In this document: positions 34,659 through 45,330 of the stretch, one piece after another | How positions within the stretch are numbered: the stretch's first letter is position 1 | How the letters are laid out: every line of letters begins with the position of its first letter | Origin: Chamaecyparis obtusa | Taxonomy: Eukaryota; Streptophyta; Pinopsida; Cupressales; Cupressaceae | Assembly (NCBI GenBank): GCA_027943335.1 | Contig: BSBK01000874.1 | Location: 180,686 to 244,685, forward strand | Reading direction: 5' to 3' | Length of the DNA stretch: 64,000 bases | Program-made: the position numbers and the translations under genes | The notes under the pieces: model-generated | Database searches by the model: none | Seen by the model: the letters and a program-made list of their open reading frames with translations, nothing else | What the model was told of the DNA's origin: nothing

Positions 34659-35678
34659 TGTACACACTAAAATGGTGCACTTCTATGAACCATTACATGC
34701 AAGGTTTCTCAAGAATGAGGCCTCACAAAGTGGCTCATAGCTCTCTATGCATGGAGTTGCAAGGGACTATGGTGTATTTGTTTTCAGCTAGAGCTACAAG
34801 CTTGTGACCTTGCTAGTCAACCATACAATGAGAGATTCGAATGAGGACAAAGGCAAGAGTGCCAATATCTCCAAAGAATCAAATGGAAATGCAATGCAAT
34901 GCAAGTTAAGAATGAGAATGCAAATGTGCAAGCTATGCTATGAAAATGGAAGTACAAACTAAGCTATGAAATGGAAATAGCAATGGATTACAATTCCCCT
35001 AATTAAACTATGTGAAGCTAATCTATTGCATAAAAGGAAACTAAGCTATGAAATGAAGCTATGGATGCTATCATAATGCAAGAAATGAAGTCTAAACTAT
35101 GAAGCAATGAGGAAATCCAAGAAGAGCTTGATGTAGCAATGATCTTCAAAAGCTCCAAATGCACCTAGAAAACCTGCAGCATAACAATAGCATGAAAGAG
35201 ATGGATATGCAAATGAAGGAGAGAGCTCTCCTTTTATAAGAAGGGAGGAGAAATGGACCATTGAGATTAAGAGGCAAAAGACTTAATCAACGGTGGGGAA
35301 AAAAGGAAGCTTGATCCTTGTGCACAAATATCTTCCAATGAGAAAATAAGAGTTGACATTTGTGTCCATATGAGACAAAAAGTGCTTTTCTCCTTTTTAT
35401 AAAATAAGAATAATGCTTTATTTGTGCAACATAGGATAAGAAGAAAAGTGGGAATTTTTTATTTAAATAAAAGGGGAGGAAATATTCATTTTAAATAAAT
35501 AAAAGCTTAGGATAAAATGGTTAACCCATAGGATAAAAATCCAATATATGATTGAAATTAAGACTTGATCAAGAAATTGATAATGTTGAAAATATTGATT
35601 ATTGATAAAACTGATTCAGGATTGATAAATCAAATAAATGGGGCCCAAAGTCTAGGCGACTATTTTTGGGTGCATACA
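34659..35678 (-). repeat. 5' LTR of the Tat gypsy element
   Basis: 1020 bases. On the minus strand it runs from TGTATGCACCC to TTTTAGTGTGTACA, with matching TGTA/TACA ends, and is followed by the primer binding site. The matching 3' LTR is not in the window, so the target duplication cannot be checked. Confidence 0.85.
35231..35240 (-). promoter_or_regulatory. TATA box in the Tat LTR
   Basis: CTTATAAAAG followed by GAGAGCTCTC on the minus strand, about 440 bases into the LTR. This is a clear plant-type TATA context in element orientation. Confidence 0.65.
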
Positions 35679-36152
35679 GGACCCACAGTTTGAAGCGCCG
35701 TGTCACAAAGAGAATCAACGATTGTCATAAGATCGCAAGCCTCTGACAAAACCCTCGTGAACTTACGACAACCATAGGATTGAAAAGCTATTAGAAAGAC
35801 TGGGCCTGGGAAACATTAAGCCAAAAACATAAGAACTATTAAGGCACTAACTTAGGAAAAATATTTTGCCAAGACTTAGGGAAATAAAACAAAGGGTCTA
35901 ACAAATTACCCTAGTCGCATGATCACATAACATGAAAAAGGTTCACGCGGTCATGCGACAAAGAGGTTAATAATTTAACACATGTTTTAGAGACTTAAGT
36001 GGCCTGAATAAAGTAACACAAAATTAGAACAAGGCCAGGGCATAAAATAGGGCTTTTTCACACCAACGACTAGTTTTTCAAAAACTTGAACTAAGGGTTT
36101 ATGCCAGAGACCTAAAAACAACTGCAGAGACCAAAAGAAAAGGGCTAGAGCC
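35679..36152. other. Spacer between gypsy LTR and copia fragment
   Basis: About 470 bases with no gene or repeat that I recognise. It separates the minus-strand gypsy LTR from the plus-strand copia remnant. Confidence 0.5.
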
Positions 36153-36443
36153 ATGAAATTTTTTCAAGGTGCTAACAAGGTAATCACTGACCCGGTGATT
36201 ATATATTGTGACAACACTATTGCTATTAATATTTCAAAGAATCCTGTGATCCACTCTAAGAAAAAGCATATATCTATTAAGTATCATTACTTAAGAGAAC
36301 AAGTGCAAGAGAAGCAAGTGAAGTTAGAATTTGTTACATCTAAAGAACAACTTGCAGATATTTTTACAAAACCCCTACTGAAAGACACATTTGAATACTT
36401 GAGGACTAGACTTCGGGTCCATCCCCTGTCTATCGATCGCTAA
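36153..36443 (+). pseudogene. Ty1/copia pol, C-terminal RNase H remnant
   Basis: The open 96-codon piece contains VIIYCDNTIAINISKNPVIH, HISIKYHYLREQV, and FVTSKEQLADIFTKPL, the conserved end of copia RNase H. The normal stop is at 36441-36443, so the 3' end of the ORF is intact. Everything upstream (gag, protease, integrase, RT) is missing; the break lies at or just before 36150. Confidence 0.93.
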
Positions 36444-36947
36444 TGTGATCTGGTTGTTGCATCAATCTACTTATATCAGAAGATCATTCATGTTGATGTA
36501 GAATAGTTCACACTTTGAATCATGTTTAAGGTTGTGATTAAGTTTGAGAACTTGAACTAATTGGAATATCAGTATTCAAAGATACAGAGGAAGACATAAT
36601 TATTTGTTTATTTGTTTCTTTGGCATTGTTATGAAAGGGAGAGATAAACAATATGAAAAGGAACAAGCTATGAAAAGGAACAAGCACCAACAAGAATTAT
36701 CTAAGGGAGAGACAATCTGAATGAGACAGAGTATTGAATATTAGTTACAGAGAATAGAAGCAGGAACATGAGAACTAAAAAGATCACAACTACAGAATGG
36801 TAAAGTTGTACTATCTAATGTTGTTTAGTAACGTAGTGATTAAACATATTAAGTCTATTCGAATTACAACATTTTTTTCACAAGTCGTATAATATATGTT
36901 TGGTATGTGTATGATACATTTCATATTACTTGAGTTGCCATCAATGC
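36444..36947 (+). other. Copia 3' untranslated region
   Basis: About 500 bases between the pol stop and the polypurine tract; no gene seen. A and G are abundant. Confidence 0.6.
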
Positions 36948-36960
36948 CAAAGGGAGAGAT
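36948..36960 (+). promoter_or_regulatory. Copia polypurine tract
   Basis: CCAAAGGGAGAGAT stands just before the LTR, which begins TGTTGAACTA at 36961. The position and purine run fit the plus-strand primer of copia elements. Confidence 0.8.
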
Positions 36961-38448
36961 TGTTGAACTACAATTGATTTGGAATCTGATTGAAGAAACT
37001 GTGATTACAAGATCACTGAGGAGTTGCTAATTAGATATGTAATATGATTAAATCAGTATTACGTTGTCATTGATGTCAACTAGTTTGACAACACTTATCT
37101 TGTAAGTTACTATACTGAGACATCTGAAGAAAGGTGGAAAGAGATGAAGAACAGAGAAATCTACATGAGGAAAGATGTACATGATAGATGAGGATAAGGA
37201 ACACATTGAGTAACTTGTTGACGAGTCTATGACTTGATGATATTGACTTTATTATATTTTATTAATCTATGATGAAGTATGGAGATGAAAGACACAAAGC
37301 AGTGTTGTTGGTAAATGGAGCATTTCTAGTATACACTGACGGAGTGTAGTGTATACCGATCACATTATTAACCGAGCAGTGTTCATCAATGCATTTCTTT
37401 GTTAACCGAGCAGAATAGAATGAATTAAATTATTAGTTTAGCCGATAGGATTGATGAGCTGGTAAGAGTATAACATCGAGGTAACAGATAATGTTTGTTA
37501 CACAGATCGACGACTAACAAAATTTAGGAAAGATCTAAAGGATGAGAATCAAACGTGTTATTGACACAAGTACCGAAAAAGTTTGAAGTGACAAAATCTA
37601 TGAATGTGGTTAAGTGAAAAAATATGATGGTGGAGAAGAAAATGATTTACTTGTCTATATAAGAGAATAGAATTTCTTTATGAATAGATGCTGGAAGAAG
37701 TAGAAACTGTAGGAATATCATGTGAACAAGGTTTTCATACATTCTGATCATACTGGTTAGTAAGAACCGAGTTACAGGACAATTATTGAGCTACTAAGAG
37801 CAATTACCGATAGAAAATAAGTTGATATAGTATTGAATCTAAAGTGAAATATTGATCAGAAGGATTTGTATGGACTAAATATTGTTCTGTAATCTGCAAT
37901 TGAAGTTGTATTAAGGCAAGTCATTTACTGTTACATATTTAACCATTGTATACAGTCAAAATCTCTTAACTGAGTGGACTCTGAAAGTCTTATGATGTAT
38001 CATTCATAGAATGAACATTGTTATCCTATCAACCCCATAGTGAATGCTGGTTGGATGATAACTTCTAGTCTAAAATCCTCTAACAAGGTCACACCTGACA
38101 GTGTGTTTGTAAACCTTTAACAGGGTTGGGTTTTAACTGACCTCACTTCAGAAGAGTGAACAATTTTGGGTTGCTAGTCCTAGGTGGTTTTTCCCTTTAT
38201 AGGGTTTCCATGTTAAATCTCTTGTGTTATGTGTTGATTATGATATTTGTTTGTTATCATTCTTTACATGTCACATGTTAGATTTGATCAGTAACTGTTA
38301 TAGTATTTGATTGGTAATCAGTAAAAGCACAGACAGTTAAAGTAGTTATTGTTTATCGAGGAGCATAAATTGAAAAAATAGTTTTGAATTATACATTTTG
38401 AATTAGGACACTAGATAACTAATTCCCCCCCTCTCAGTTATTCTAACA
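36961..38448 (+). repeat. 3' LTR of the copia element
   Basis: About 1488 bases from TGTTGAACTA to TTCTAACA; the ends form an imperfect TGTTAGA inverted repeat. A TATA-like TATATAAGAG lies at 37656-37665. A pyrimidine run near 38422 (CCCCCCCTCTC) just before the end is common in copia LTRs. Directly after it, gypsy gag sequence begins. Confidence 0.8.
37656..37665 (+). promoter_or_regulatory. TATA-like element in copia LTR
   Basis: TATATAAGAG in element orientation, preceded by CTTGTC. It is a plausible core promoter of the LTR. Confidence 0.5.
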
Positions 38449-38459
38449 AGAAAGGCTTT

Positions 38460-39300
38460 TCCTAGCCATTTCCAAGATCGAGAAAAGACCTAAGATTGAG
38501 GTTCCTACAATTTTTGGAAATCTTAACGTAGAGGAATTGATTGACTGGATCAATGAATTAGAAGAATATTTTGAGTATGAAGATATCAAGGATCCTGATT
38601 AGGTCAAGTTTGTGAAGGCCAGACTGAAGGGTCATGCAAAGATCTGGTGGCAAGAGATTCAATTGGAGCGAAATAGAAGAGGAAAGGATAAAATCACAAG
38701 ATGGGATCAAATGGTGGATAAATTGAAGTGACAGTTCATTCCTATTGATTATGAGCTTGACCTACTGAAGACAATACAAGGTTTGAAGCAAGTAGGAAGA
38801 TTTGTTCAAGAATATATGGAGGAGTTCTATCAAATTCTCATCAGAATAGGCCATGTAGAAGCTGATAAGGAGAAAGTTGCCTGTTACCTTAATGAGTTGA
38901 GGCTGAGCATTCAGGAGGAGTTGAATTTGGTTTGAATGAACAATATTGAAGAGGCATACCAATTTTCCCTAAAAATAGAGGAAAAGCTGAACAAGAAGTT
39001 TGATAGTAGACAAAGCGGAAGAGGTCATAGTGAAAGATCTGGTGGATGGTCATATGGAGGCCAAAATGAAGATCTGAAAAAGAAGGATGAAGCCAGTAGT
39101 AGTTAAAATTAGAGAGGAAGCAATTTCAATCATTTCCAGGATCAGAATAATAAAGATTAGAGAGGAAGGGGAAGAGGACAAGGGTTAGGAAGAGGAGGCT
39201 TTTGTGGAACATGTTTTCATTGTGGAGAAGGTCATAGGGCATATGAATGTCATAAACACCAAGGAGGACAAATAAGAGAACTGAAGGCCAAGCTAGAGTT
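38460..39300 (+). pseudogene. Chromovirus gag with zinc knuckle
   Basis: The Retrotrans_gag region is seen in IDWINELEEYFEYEDI, KARLKGHAKIWWQEI, FIPIDYELDLLKTIQGLKQ and FVQEYMEEFYQIL. It is followed by a basic Gly/Arg region and one zinc knuckle, CFHCGEGHRAYEC (39212-39250). The knuckle has three residues, not the usual four, between the second Cys and the His. Stops near 38599, 38731, 38934, 39105 and 39159 interrupt the frame. Confidence 0.88.
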
Positions 39301-39429
39301 GCACATGTAGATGAAGATGCTAGATCATCACATTATGAAGATGCTGAAAGAGGAGAAATGATAATTAACAGAAGAGTCCTGCTGAGTGGTGAGAATGAAC
39401 CTGAGCAAAGGAGGAGCTTATTTCATACC

Positions 39430-39753
39430 AGGTGCAAGTGTGATGATAAGTGTTGTGATGTGATTATCGATAGTGAAAGCACTAAAAATTTGGTGTCAAA
39501 AGAGATGATCACAAAGTTGATGCTCAAGAGATAGAAACACCCACATCCATACTGGATTTTTGGGGTGCAGGATGACCACAAGGTCATGGTCAGTGAACAA
39601 TGTCTAGTAAAGTTCAAGATTGGCAGATACCATGATGAGGTACTATGTGATATCATATCTATGGATGCATGTCATATGTTGTTGGGTAGACCATGGCAGT
39701 TTGATAGGTGTGTTGTATGGTCATGCAACTACCTATTCCCTGACAATGGATAG
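39430..39753 (+). pseudogene. Chromovirus aspartic protease
   Basis: The segment reads CDVIIDSESTKNLVSKEM ... MDACHMLLGRPW, a retropepsin. The catalytic box is Asp-Ser-Glu (39469-39477) where the family has Asp-Ser/Thr-Gly, so the enzyme would be inactive. The change is a single G-to-A. Confidence 0.85.
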
Positions 39754-39999
39754 AGTGCGACATAAGCTAAAGCCATTTAAGGACACATAAGAAAAGGTAT
39801 GTGGTAATGCAAGAATAAGTTTTGTTGATGTAAGAAAGTTCCTAAATGGTATGAGTTATGAGCATATATGTTTTTCTTTAATTCCAAAAGCTGGTAAAGA
39901 GGAAGTAGAAGATGTACCTGTAGAATTTGTAAATTTTTTGAATGAGTTTTAGGATATTATATCTGATAATGTACTTGATGGATTACCATAGATAAGGAA

Positions 40000-41290
40000 G
40001 ACCAATCATTAGATGGACTTGATTCTAGAAGCTAGTTTTCCAAATAAGGTAGCACACAGGATGACACCAATAGAAAGTGAAGAGTTGAATAGATAAGTAA
40101 ATAAGTTTTTGCAAAAGGGGTTGATTTGAGAGAGTCTGAGTCCCTGTACTGTACCCACAATATTAGCACCAAAGAAGAATGGAGAATGGAGGATGTGTAC
40201 AGATTCTAGGGCAATAAACAAGATCACAATCAAGTACAGGTTTCCATTGCCATAGATGGATGATATTATGGACTGTTTGAGTGGAGCTGTGTATTTTCAA
40301 AGATAGATCTAAAGAGTGGATATCATCAGATTCCGATCAGAGAAGGAGATGAATGGAGACCACTTTTAGGACAAAAGAAGGATTGTATGAGTGGTTAGTC
40401 ATGCCTTTTGGGCTAAGCAATGCATCGAGCACTTTCATGCGACTCATGAATGAGGTTCTAAAAGAATTTCTTGGTAAGTTTGTCATTGTTTACCTAGATG
40501 ATATTTTGATCTTTATTAAGACATTAGAGGAGCATATAATGCATATTCATAGGGTGTTTGAGAAGTTAAGGGAAGAGAAATTGTTGATTAATTTAAAGAA
40601 GTTCAATTTTGTGAAGGAGTTAGTGCATTTGGGATTTGTAGTTTCAGCAGAAGGTCTAAAAATGGATCTAGAGAAAGTGAAGGCTATCCATGAATGGCTT
40701 AATCCAAGAAGTGCTACTGAGGTATGATCTTTTCATGGTTTTGTTAGATTTTACAAAAAGTTTATCAGGAGTTTTAGCAGTATTTTTAGACCATTGACTG
40801 AAATAATGACAGGGGATAGAAAAGAGTTTAAGTGGACTACAAGGGCATATAAGAGTTTTAAAATGTTGAAACAAAAAGTTACATAACAACCTGTTTTAGC
40901 ACTTCCAAATTTTTATAAGGTATTTCAAGTAGATTGTGATGCTAGTGGTATTGCAATAGGAGCTGTTTTGAGCCAAGAAGGTAAACTTGTTGCTTATTTC
41001 AATGACAAGTTAATTCATACCAAGAGAAAATATTATGTTTATGATCAATAATTTTATGCTATAGTTAAGGCATTGAAGAAGTGGAGACACTATCTTCTTC
41101 CTAAGGAGTTTGTTTTGAATACTGATCATCAAGTTTTACAATATTCAAATAGTCAAGGAAAGTTGAATTAGAGGCATTTGAAATGGGTTGAGTTTTTGTA
41201 GAGTTACACATTTATTTCAAAACACGGGAGTGGAAAATCTAACAAGGTTGCATATACGCTTAGTAGAAGGCAACTATTGTTGACAGAGAT
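40000..41290 (+). pseudogene. Chromovirus reverse transcriptase and RNase H
   Basis: The RT has [20 protein letters not shown], then [16 protein letters not shown], and an intact catalytic box YLDD at 40491-40502. A one-base loss near 40350 shifts the frame in the N-terminal part. RNase H follows with [33 protein letters not shown] and [12 protein letters not shown]. Stops at several sites, for example near 40728, 40884 and 41050, break the frame. Confidence 0.92.
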
Positions 41291-41479
41291 GCAGATTGAG
41301 GTGGTTTGGTTTAAGGAACTCAAGAGTTTGTATCTAGAGGATTTTGATTTTGGTGAAGCTTGGAAAGCTTGTATGGAGCCTATTACTCCAAATAGAATGA
41401 AGTGGTTTGATTTCATCATATAGGATGGTATGCTATTCAAATGGAGTTAGTTGTGCATTCTACGAAGTTCTATGAGGGA

Positions 41480-42430
41480 GAATCTCATCAAGGAGAAGCA
41501 TAGTGGAGGATTGGCTAGACATTTTGGTCATGATAAAACTTTTTCTTTTGTCAGTGAGAATTAAAACTGGCCACAATTGCAGAAAAATGTCAAGAAGTTT
41601 GTACATAGTTGTAGAGTATGTTAAATGGAAAAAGAAGCAAAGCAGAATACAGGGTTGTATCAGCCATTACATGTACCCGAGAATCCTTGGAAGGATATCA
41701 GTATGGACTTTGTTCTTGGTTTACCAAGGACTTAGCGGGGACATGATTCTTTTTTTGTGGTAGTTGACATATTTTCAAAGATGGCACATTTCATTCCTTG
41801 CAAGAAGACTAATGATGTTGTTCAGGTAGCAGAATTATTTTTCAAAGAAGGGGTGAGACTACATGGTTTACCAAAGAGAAAATTTTTAGATTGAGACACT
41901 AAGTTTGTTGGATATTTCTAGTGCACATTGTGGAAGAAGTTAAAGATAGATTTGAAGTTTAGTACATCACATCATCCACAGACTGATGGACAGACAGAGG
42001 TGGTGAATAGGAGTTTGGGGAATTTGTTGAGATGTTTGGTTGGAGATAAGCCAACAAGATGGGATTTGATTTTACTACAGGCAGAATTTGCATACAATAA
42101 TTCTATCAACAGTAGCACTGGTAAATCACCATTCTAGATTGTATGTGGAAGTAGTCCTAGAAATGTGTCTGAGTTAAGAAAGATAGACAAAGGAGAAATA
42201 AGTAGTGTTGAAGCTGAGGATTTTGCAGAGCATTTGAAGAACATCCACGAGGAGGTGAGGAAGCACATTACCAAGATGAATGCATAGTATAAGGTGAAGA
42301 TAGATGAGAAAAGGAGGCATAAGGAATTTCAGGTTGGGGATGAAGTCATGCTTCGTTTGTGGAAGGAGTGATTTCCAGTTGGTATATATAACAAGCTGAA
42401 AATGACAAAGTTTGGGCCATGTAAGATACT
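41480..42430 (+). pseudogene. Chromovirus integrase
   Basis: The zinc-binding part is seen as HFGHDKT ... VHSCRVC. The catalytic core follows: MDFVLGLPR (first Asp), LD-DTKFVGYF (second Asp), and [20 protein letters not shown] (Glu). The C-terminal part reads [16 protein letters not shown] and VGDEVMLRL. The catalytic triad is visible, but stops and frame breaks occur throughout. It would insert the element DNA into the host chromosome. Confidence 0.9.
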
Positions 42431-42438
42431 AAAGAAGC

Positions 42439-42720
42439 ATGATTCAGGAATTGGCTACTAAGTTGAATATTTCACCAGTATTTAATATTTCAGATCTGAC
42501 AGAGTATTATGAAGGGGGTGTTGAAGATGAGATCAGAGAAGCACAATGGAGTATTCGAACAACTACTTCAGCTGTCAAGGAGATTGAGGATATACTAGAT
42601 AGTCATGTTGGTAGAAGCACAAGGAATAGGACATATGAAAAATATTTGGTCAAATGGAAAGGATGACCTATAGAAGATCCATCATGGCTGACAAGAGAGG
42701 AGGTCACTTCTCAAATCACC
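42439..42720 (+). pseudogene. Chromodomain at the end of pol
   Basis: VKEIEDILDSHVGRSTRN ... TYEKYLVKWKG, then a stop at WKG*, then PIEDPSWLTREE. This is the chromodomain that marks chromoviruses and guides integration to marked chromatin. The stop after KWKG (42664) is in a position where a coding residue is expected. Confidence 0.88.
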
Positions 42721-43125
42721 CCGGGTGTCTGATGCAGGAACATCATGGGTGTAAGAGCAATCTTGCATCACCCAAAAATATTCTTGGTTTCTTTTCAATA
42801 AGGGCTATCTTGTGTAGAGCTGCTATTTATGGAAACTTACTATTTTTAGTAAGTTGGTCATATGAACTCAGAGTGTTCTGATTTCATAGGTGGAGGTTCA
42901 TCTTAGTCATATCAGCAAACTACCAGTTAAATTTCATTGCCAAATCATTTGTATTAGTGAAGTTATTGAGGTTTTTGGGTATGAAATCTTTGAGCTCAAT
43001 TTTGAAGGCCTTAGAGGCTCCAGATCATGCTCGACCCTCAGCTGACTAGAGCTTGCGCAAGTCAGGCACTGTAGATTAGGTCCTACCATATCCTAAAAGT
43101 GGTTATAATAGAAAAACAAAGCTAC
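42721..43125 (+). other. Presumed chromovirus 3' untranslated region
   Basis: About 400 bases between chromodomain and the putative LTR; no gene seen. Confidence 0.45.
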
Positions 43126-43525
43126 TGTTAGAAAATTATGGCATCCGGAAGTTGGGGTACTTAAAAAAATAATTTTTAATTATTTTGAGCTGACCCTAAT
43201 GTAATAATTATGAAAAATAAAATAATTATATGGGTAGTCAGCCTTAAGGGCTAAATTTCAAAAACCTTCTCGAGCGGTGGAAATTGCCTATATAAGGAAG
43301 GCCCGTAGTGTTGTCTAGGGCAGTTCAGAGTAGTTCTGGGTAATATTTTGAGGCTTTGTCCTACAAAATATTGTAAAGAAAATGCCCATGTGTCTTTGCA
43401 TATTGTAATTCTAAAATTTGTAATTCCACATTTGTGGAGGTAATTAGAAGCCCATTTTATGTTCTTGAAAATTATTGTTGTTTCTCTATTTCTTTTATGT
43501 GTTTGTGGTATTAAGGGGAGCACCC
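43126..43525 (+). repeat. Putative chromovirus 3' LTR
   Basis: The stretch begins TGTTAGAAAATTATGG and contains a TATA box (CCTATATAAGG, 43287-43297) followed by a leader-like region, as in a small gypsy LTR. The right edge is not sharp, somewhere between 43510 and 43530, where LINE coding sequence begins. No second copy is in the window, so the boundaries are inferred. Confidence 0.45.
43287..43297 (+). promoter_or_regulatory. TATA box in putative chromovirus LTR
   Basis: CCTATATAAGG, a strong match to plant TATA boxes, in element orientation. Confidence 0.55.
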
Positions 43526-45330
43526 TTTTTCAGACACACATATTCAACTTGTGAATGAGATGTTTAAGCCAGGCCCAAGCCCAGGAAGGAGGAGGATCAT
43601 CTTTCAAGGACAACAAATTGATAGCAGAAGACACATAGAAGATTCCAGCAGGGTTATCCTTTGAAATGAGCTCGTCCATACTATCCTTTGAGAGAACTAT
43701 AGCTCTGAGGGAATTTTGAATAGGGGAAAATACCTGGTTATTTTCTTTCAAATTGACCCACACCCCATTATGCCAATAATCCACAACCAAAATGCCAAAT
43801 TTTTCCTTGCAAGTTTGCATTAAAGGAGAGAGAGATCAACTGATTTAAAGGAGAATTTAAAATCTAGACATCCTCCCAAAATCTGATGTTTTTCCCATTC
43901 CCAATCTTCCAAGCAAGGCCTTGAACAAAAAAGGTATGGTTTGAATGACATTATTCTAGATGAGAGATCCATTGGGAGGGTCAAGCTCCTCCTTAAATAT
44001 TTGGAGAGAGGGAGTATTGTGCAAGTATTTATGATGCCAAATAGTACTCCATTCACCTCTATCATGATACGTTCTCCAAATTTTCTTGGACAAAAGAGCA
44101 GTATTCATCATCCTTATTCTCCTAATTCCCATCCCTCCCATATTTCTAGGATTACAAACTCTATCATAGGCCACTAAAGAGAGTCTCTTCTTTTCTTCAA
44201 CACCAGACCAAAGGAATTTTCTCAAGATTCTTTCAATAGCTTCTGCGAATTTAAAAGGGATCTTGAATAAACTCATTGCATAAATAGGTATCCTTTGCAA
44301 AGAAGATTTTCAAAGCTGAAGTTTGCCAGCTAGACTTAAGAGAGCTCCCTTCCAACCAACAAGTTTCTTATGAAATTTATCCACTAGAGAATTCCAAAAA
44401 GACTCTGGAGGTTTAGATCTAAGAGGGAGGCCAAGGTAAGAGGAAAGGAGAAAATCAATCTAGCAACCAAGAATTCTACCAATTCTTCTTTGTCTGTCCT
44501 CTGAAGTGTTAATGAAAAAAAGAGAGCTTTTATACTAGTTGATGAGCTGGCCCAAAGCATCACCATATCAGTTAAGAGCATATTTAAGAAATCTTGCCTC
44601 TTTAATGGTAGACATACACATGAAAATGGCATCATACACAAAATGTTCATGAGAACACACAATATTAGAAGAGGAAGGATTGAGACTTTTCAACTTCCCT
44701 TCTTCAATCAATTTATTGGTATATCTGGTGAGGAAGTCAGCCATAATAACAAAAATAATAGGTGATAGAGGCTCCCCTTTTTTCACCCCCCCGGAGGCTT
44801 TAAAGAAAGATGAAGGGGAACTATTGAAAAGGATCGAAAAGGAAGTTGAGGTAACCAATTGAAGAATAAGTTGAATAAATTTAGGATTGAAACCAAAGCC
44901 CGCAAAGACTTTCTCTAGAAAAGTCCAATCCACTTTGTCATAAGCCTTGGAGAGATCAAACTTCATAAAAAAACTCTATTCCTTGGAAGATGAGAGGGAA
45001 TGAATATTCTTATGAAAAGACAAGTTTGAGTCCAAAAATTGGCAACTCGGAACTAAACCATTCTATCGAGGGGAGATAATCTTGGGGAGAAGAGACAAGA
45101 TTCTCAAGGTGAGAACTTTTGAAATAATCTTGTAGAAAGAATTGCAAAGGCTGATAGGTCTAAAGGACTCCAAAGAGTGTTCCCCCACAATCTTGGGGAT
45201 GAGAAAAAGAAAAGTACCATTGATTTCCTTCAAAATATTTCTTGCACCAAAGAATTTTTACACCGCCCTAACAACATCATGCTCCACTATATACTCTTCA
45301 CTGGTTTCTCATGCACATCATTAACATCAT
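43526..45330 (-). pseudogene. LINE (L1-type) ORF2 fragment: reverse transcriptase and C-terminal region
   Basis: On the minus strand from right: NGTFLFLIPKIVGEHSLESF with RPISLCNSFYKIISKVL, then MKFDLSKAYDKVDWTFLEKV, GGVKKGEPLSPIIFVIMADF, and the C-terminal KFLWSGVEEKKRLSLVAYDRVCNPRNMGGMGIR. This is a non-LTR reverse transcriptase. The catalytic FADD-type box reads FVYD (44630-44645), so the first Asp is lost. The endonuclease and ORF1 are absent (5' truncation, usual for LINEs). The left end stops mid-domain against the chromovirus LTR. Several frameshifts are present. Confidence 0.9.

Larger units (their letters stand above)
18078..35678 (-). mobile_element. Tat-lineage Ty3/gypsy retrotransposon, 3' part missing, nested by another LTR element
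   Basis: Read right to left: 5' LTR (34659-35678), primer binding site (34638-34654), long leader (33588-34637 and 24720-26066, split by the 26067-33582 insertion), then gag, protease, a long linker, reverse transcriptase, RNase H, and a second RNase H-like domain. The second RNase H after the first is a mark of the plant Tat lineage. Integrase, polypurine tract and 3' LTR are absent: coding sequence stops at the CACTA terminus at 18077. From gag to the second RNase H the whole frame is a single register for over 6 kb with about twenty nonsense codons and one frameshift, so the element was silenced and decayed mainly by point change. Confidence 0.9.
38449..43525 (+). mobile_element. Chromovirus-type Ty3/gypsy element, decayed, 5' end missing
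   Basis: Plus-strand gag, protease, RT, RNase H, integrase and a C-terminal chromodomain in the normal order. The element starts abruptly with gag right after the copia LTR, so its 5' LTR and primer binding site are gone. A putative 3' LTR occupies 43126-43525. Many stop codons (mostly TAG, TGA and TAA where Gln, Trp or Arg is expected) and some frameshifts show it is old. Confidence 0.9.

Noticed and set aside
43501..43530. TGGTATTAAGGGGAGC as a tRNA-Met primer binding site after the putative chromovirus LTR
   Set aside because: Several mismatches beyond GGTAT, and a 3' LTR should not be followed by a primer binding site. It would need a second tandem element, which is not visible.
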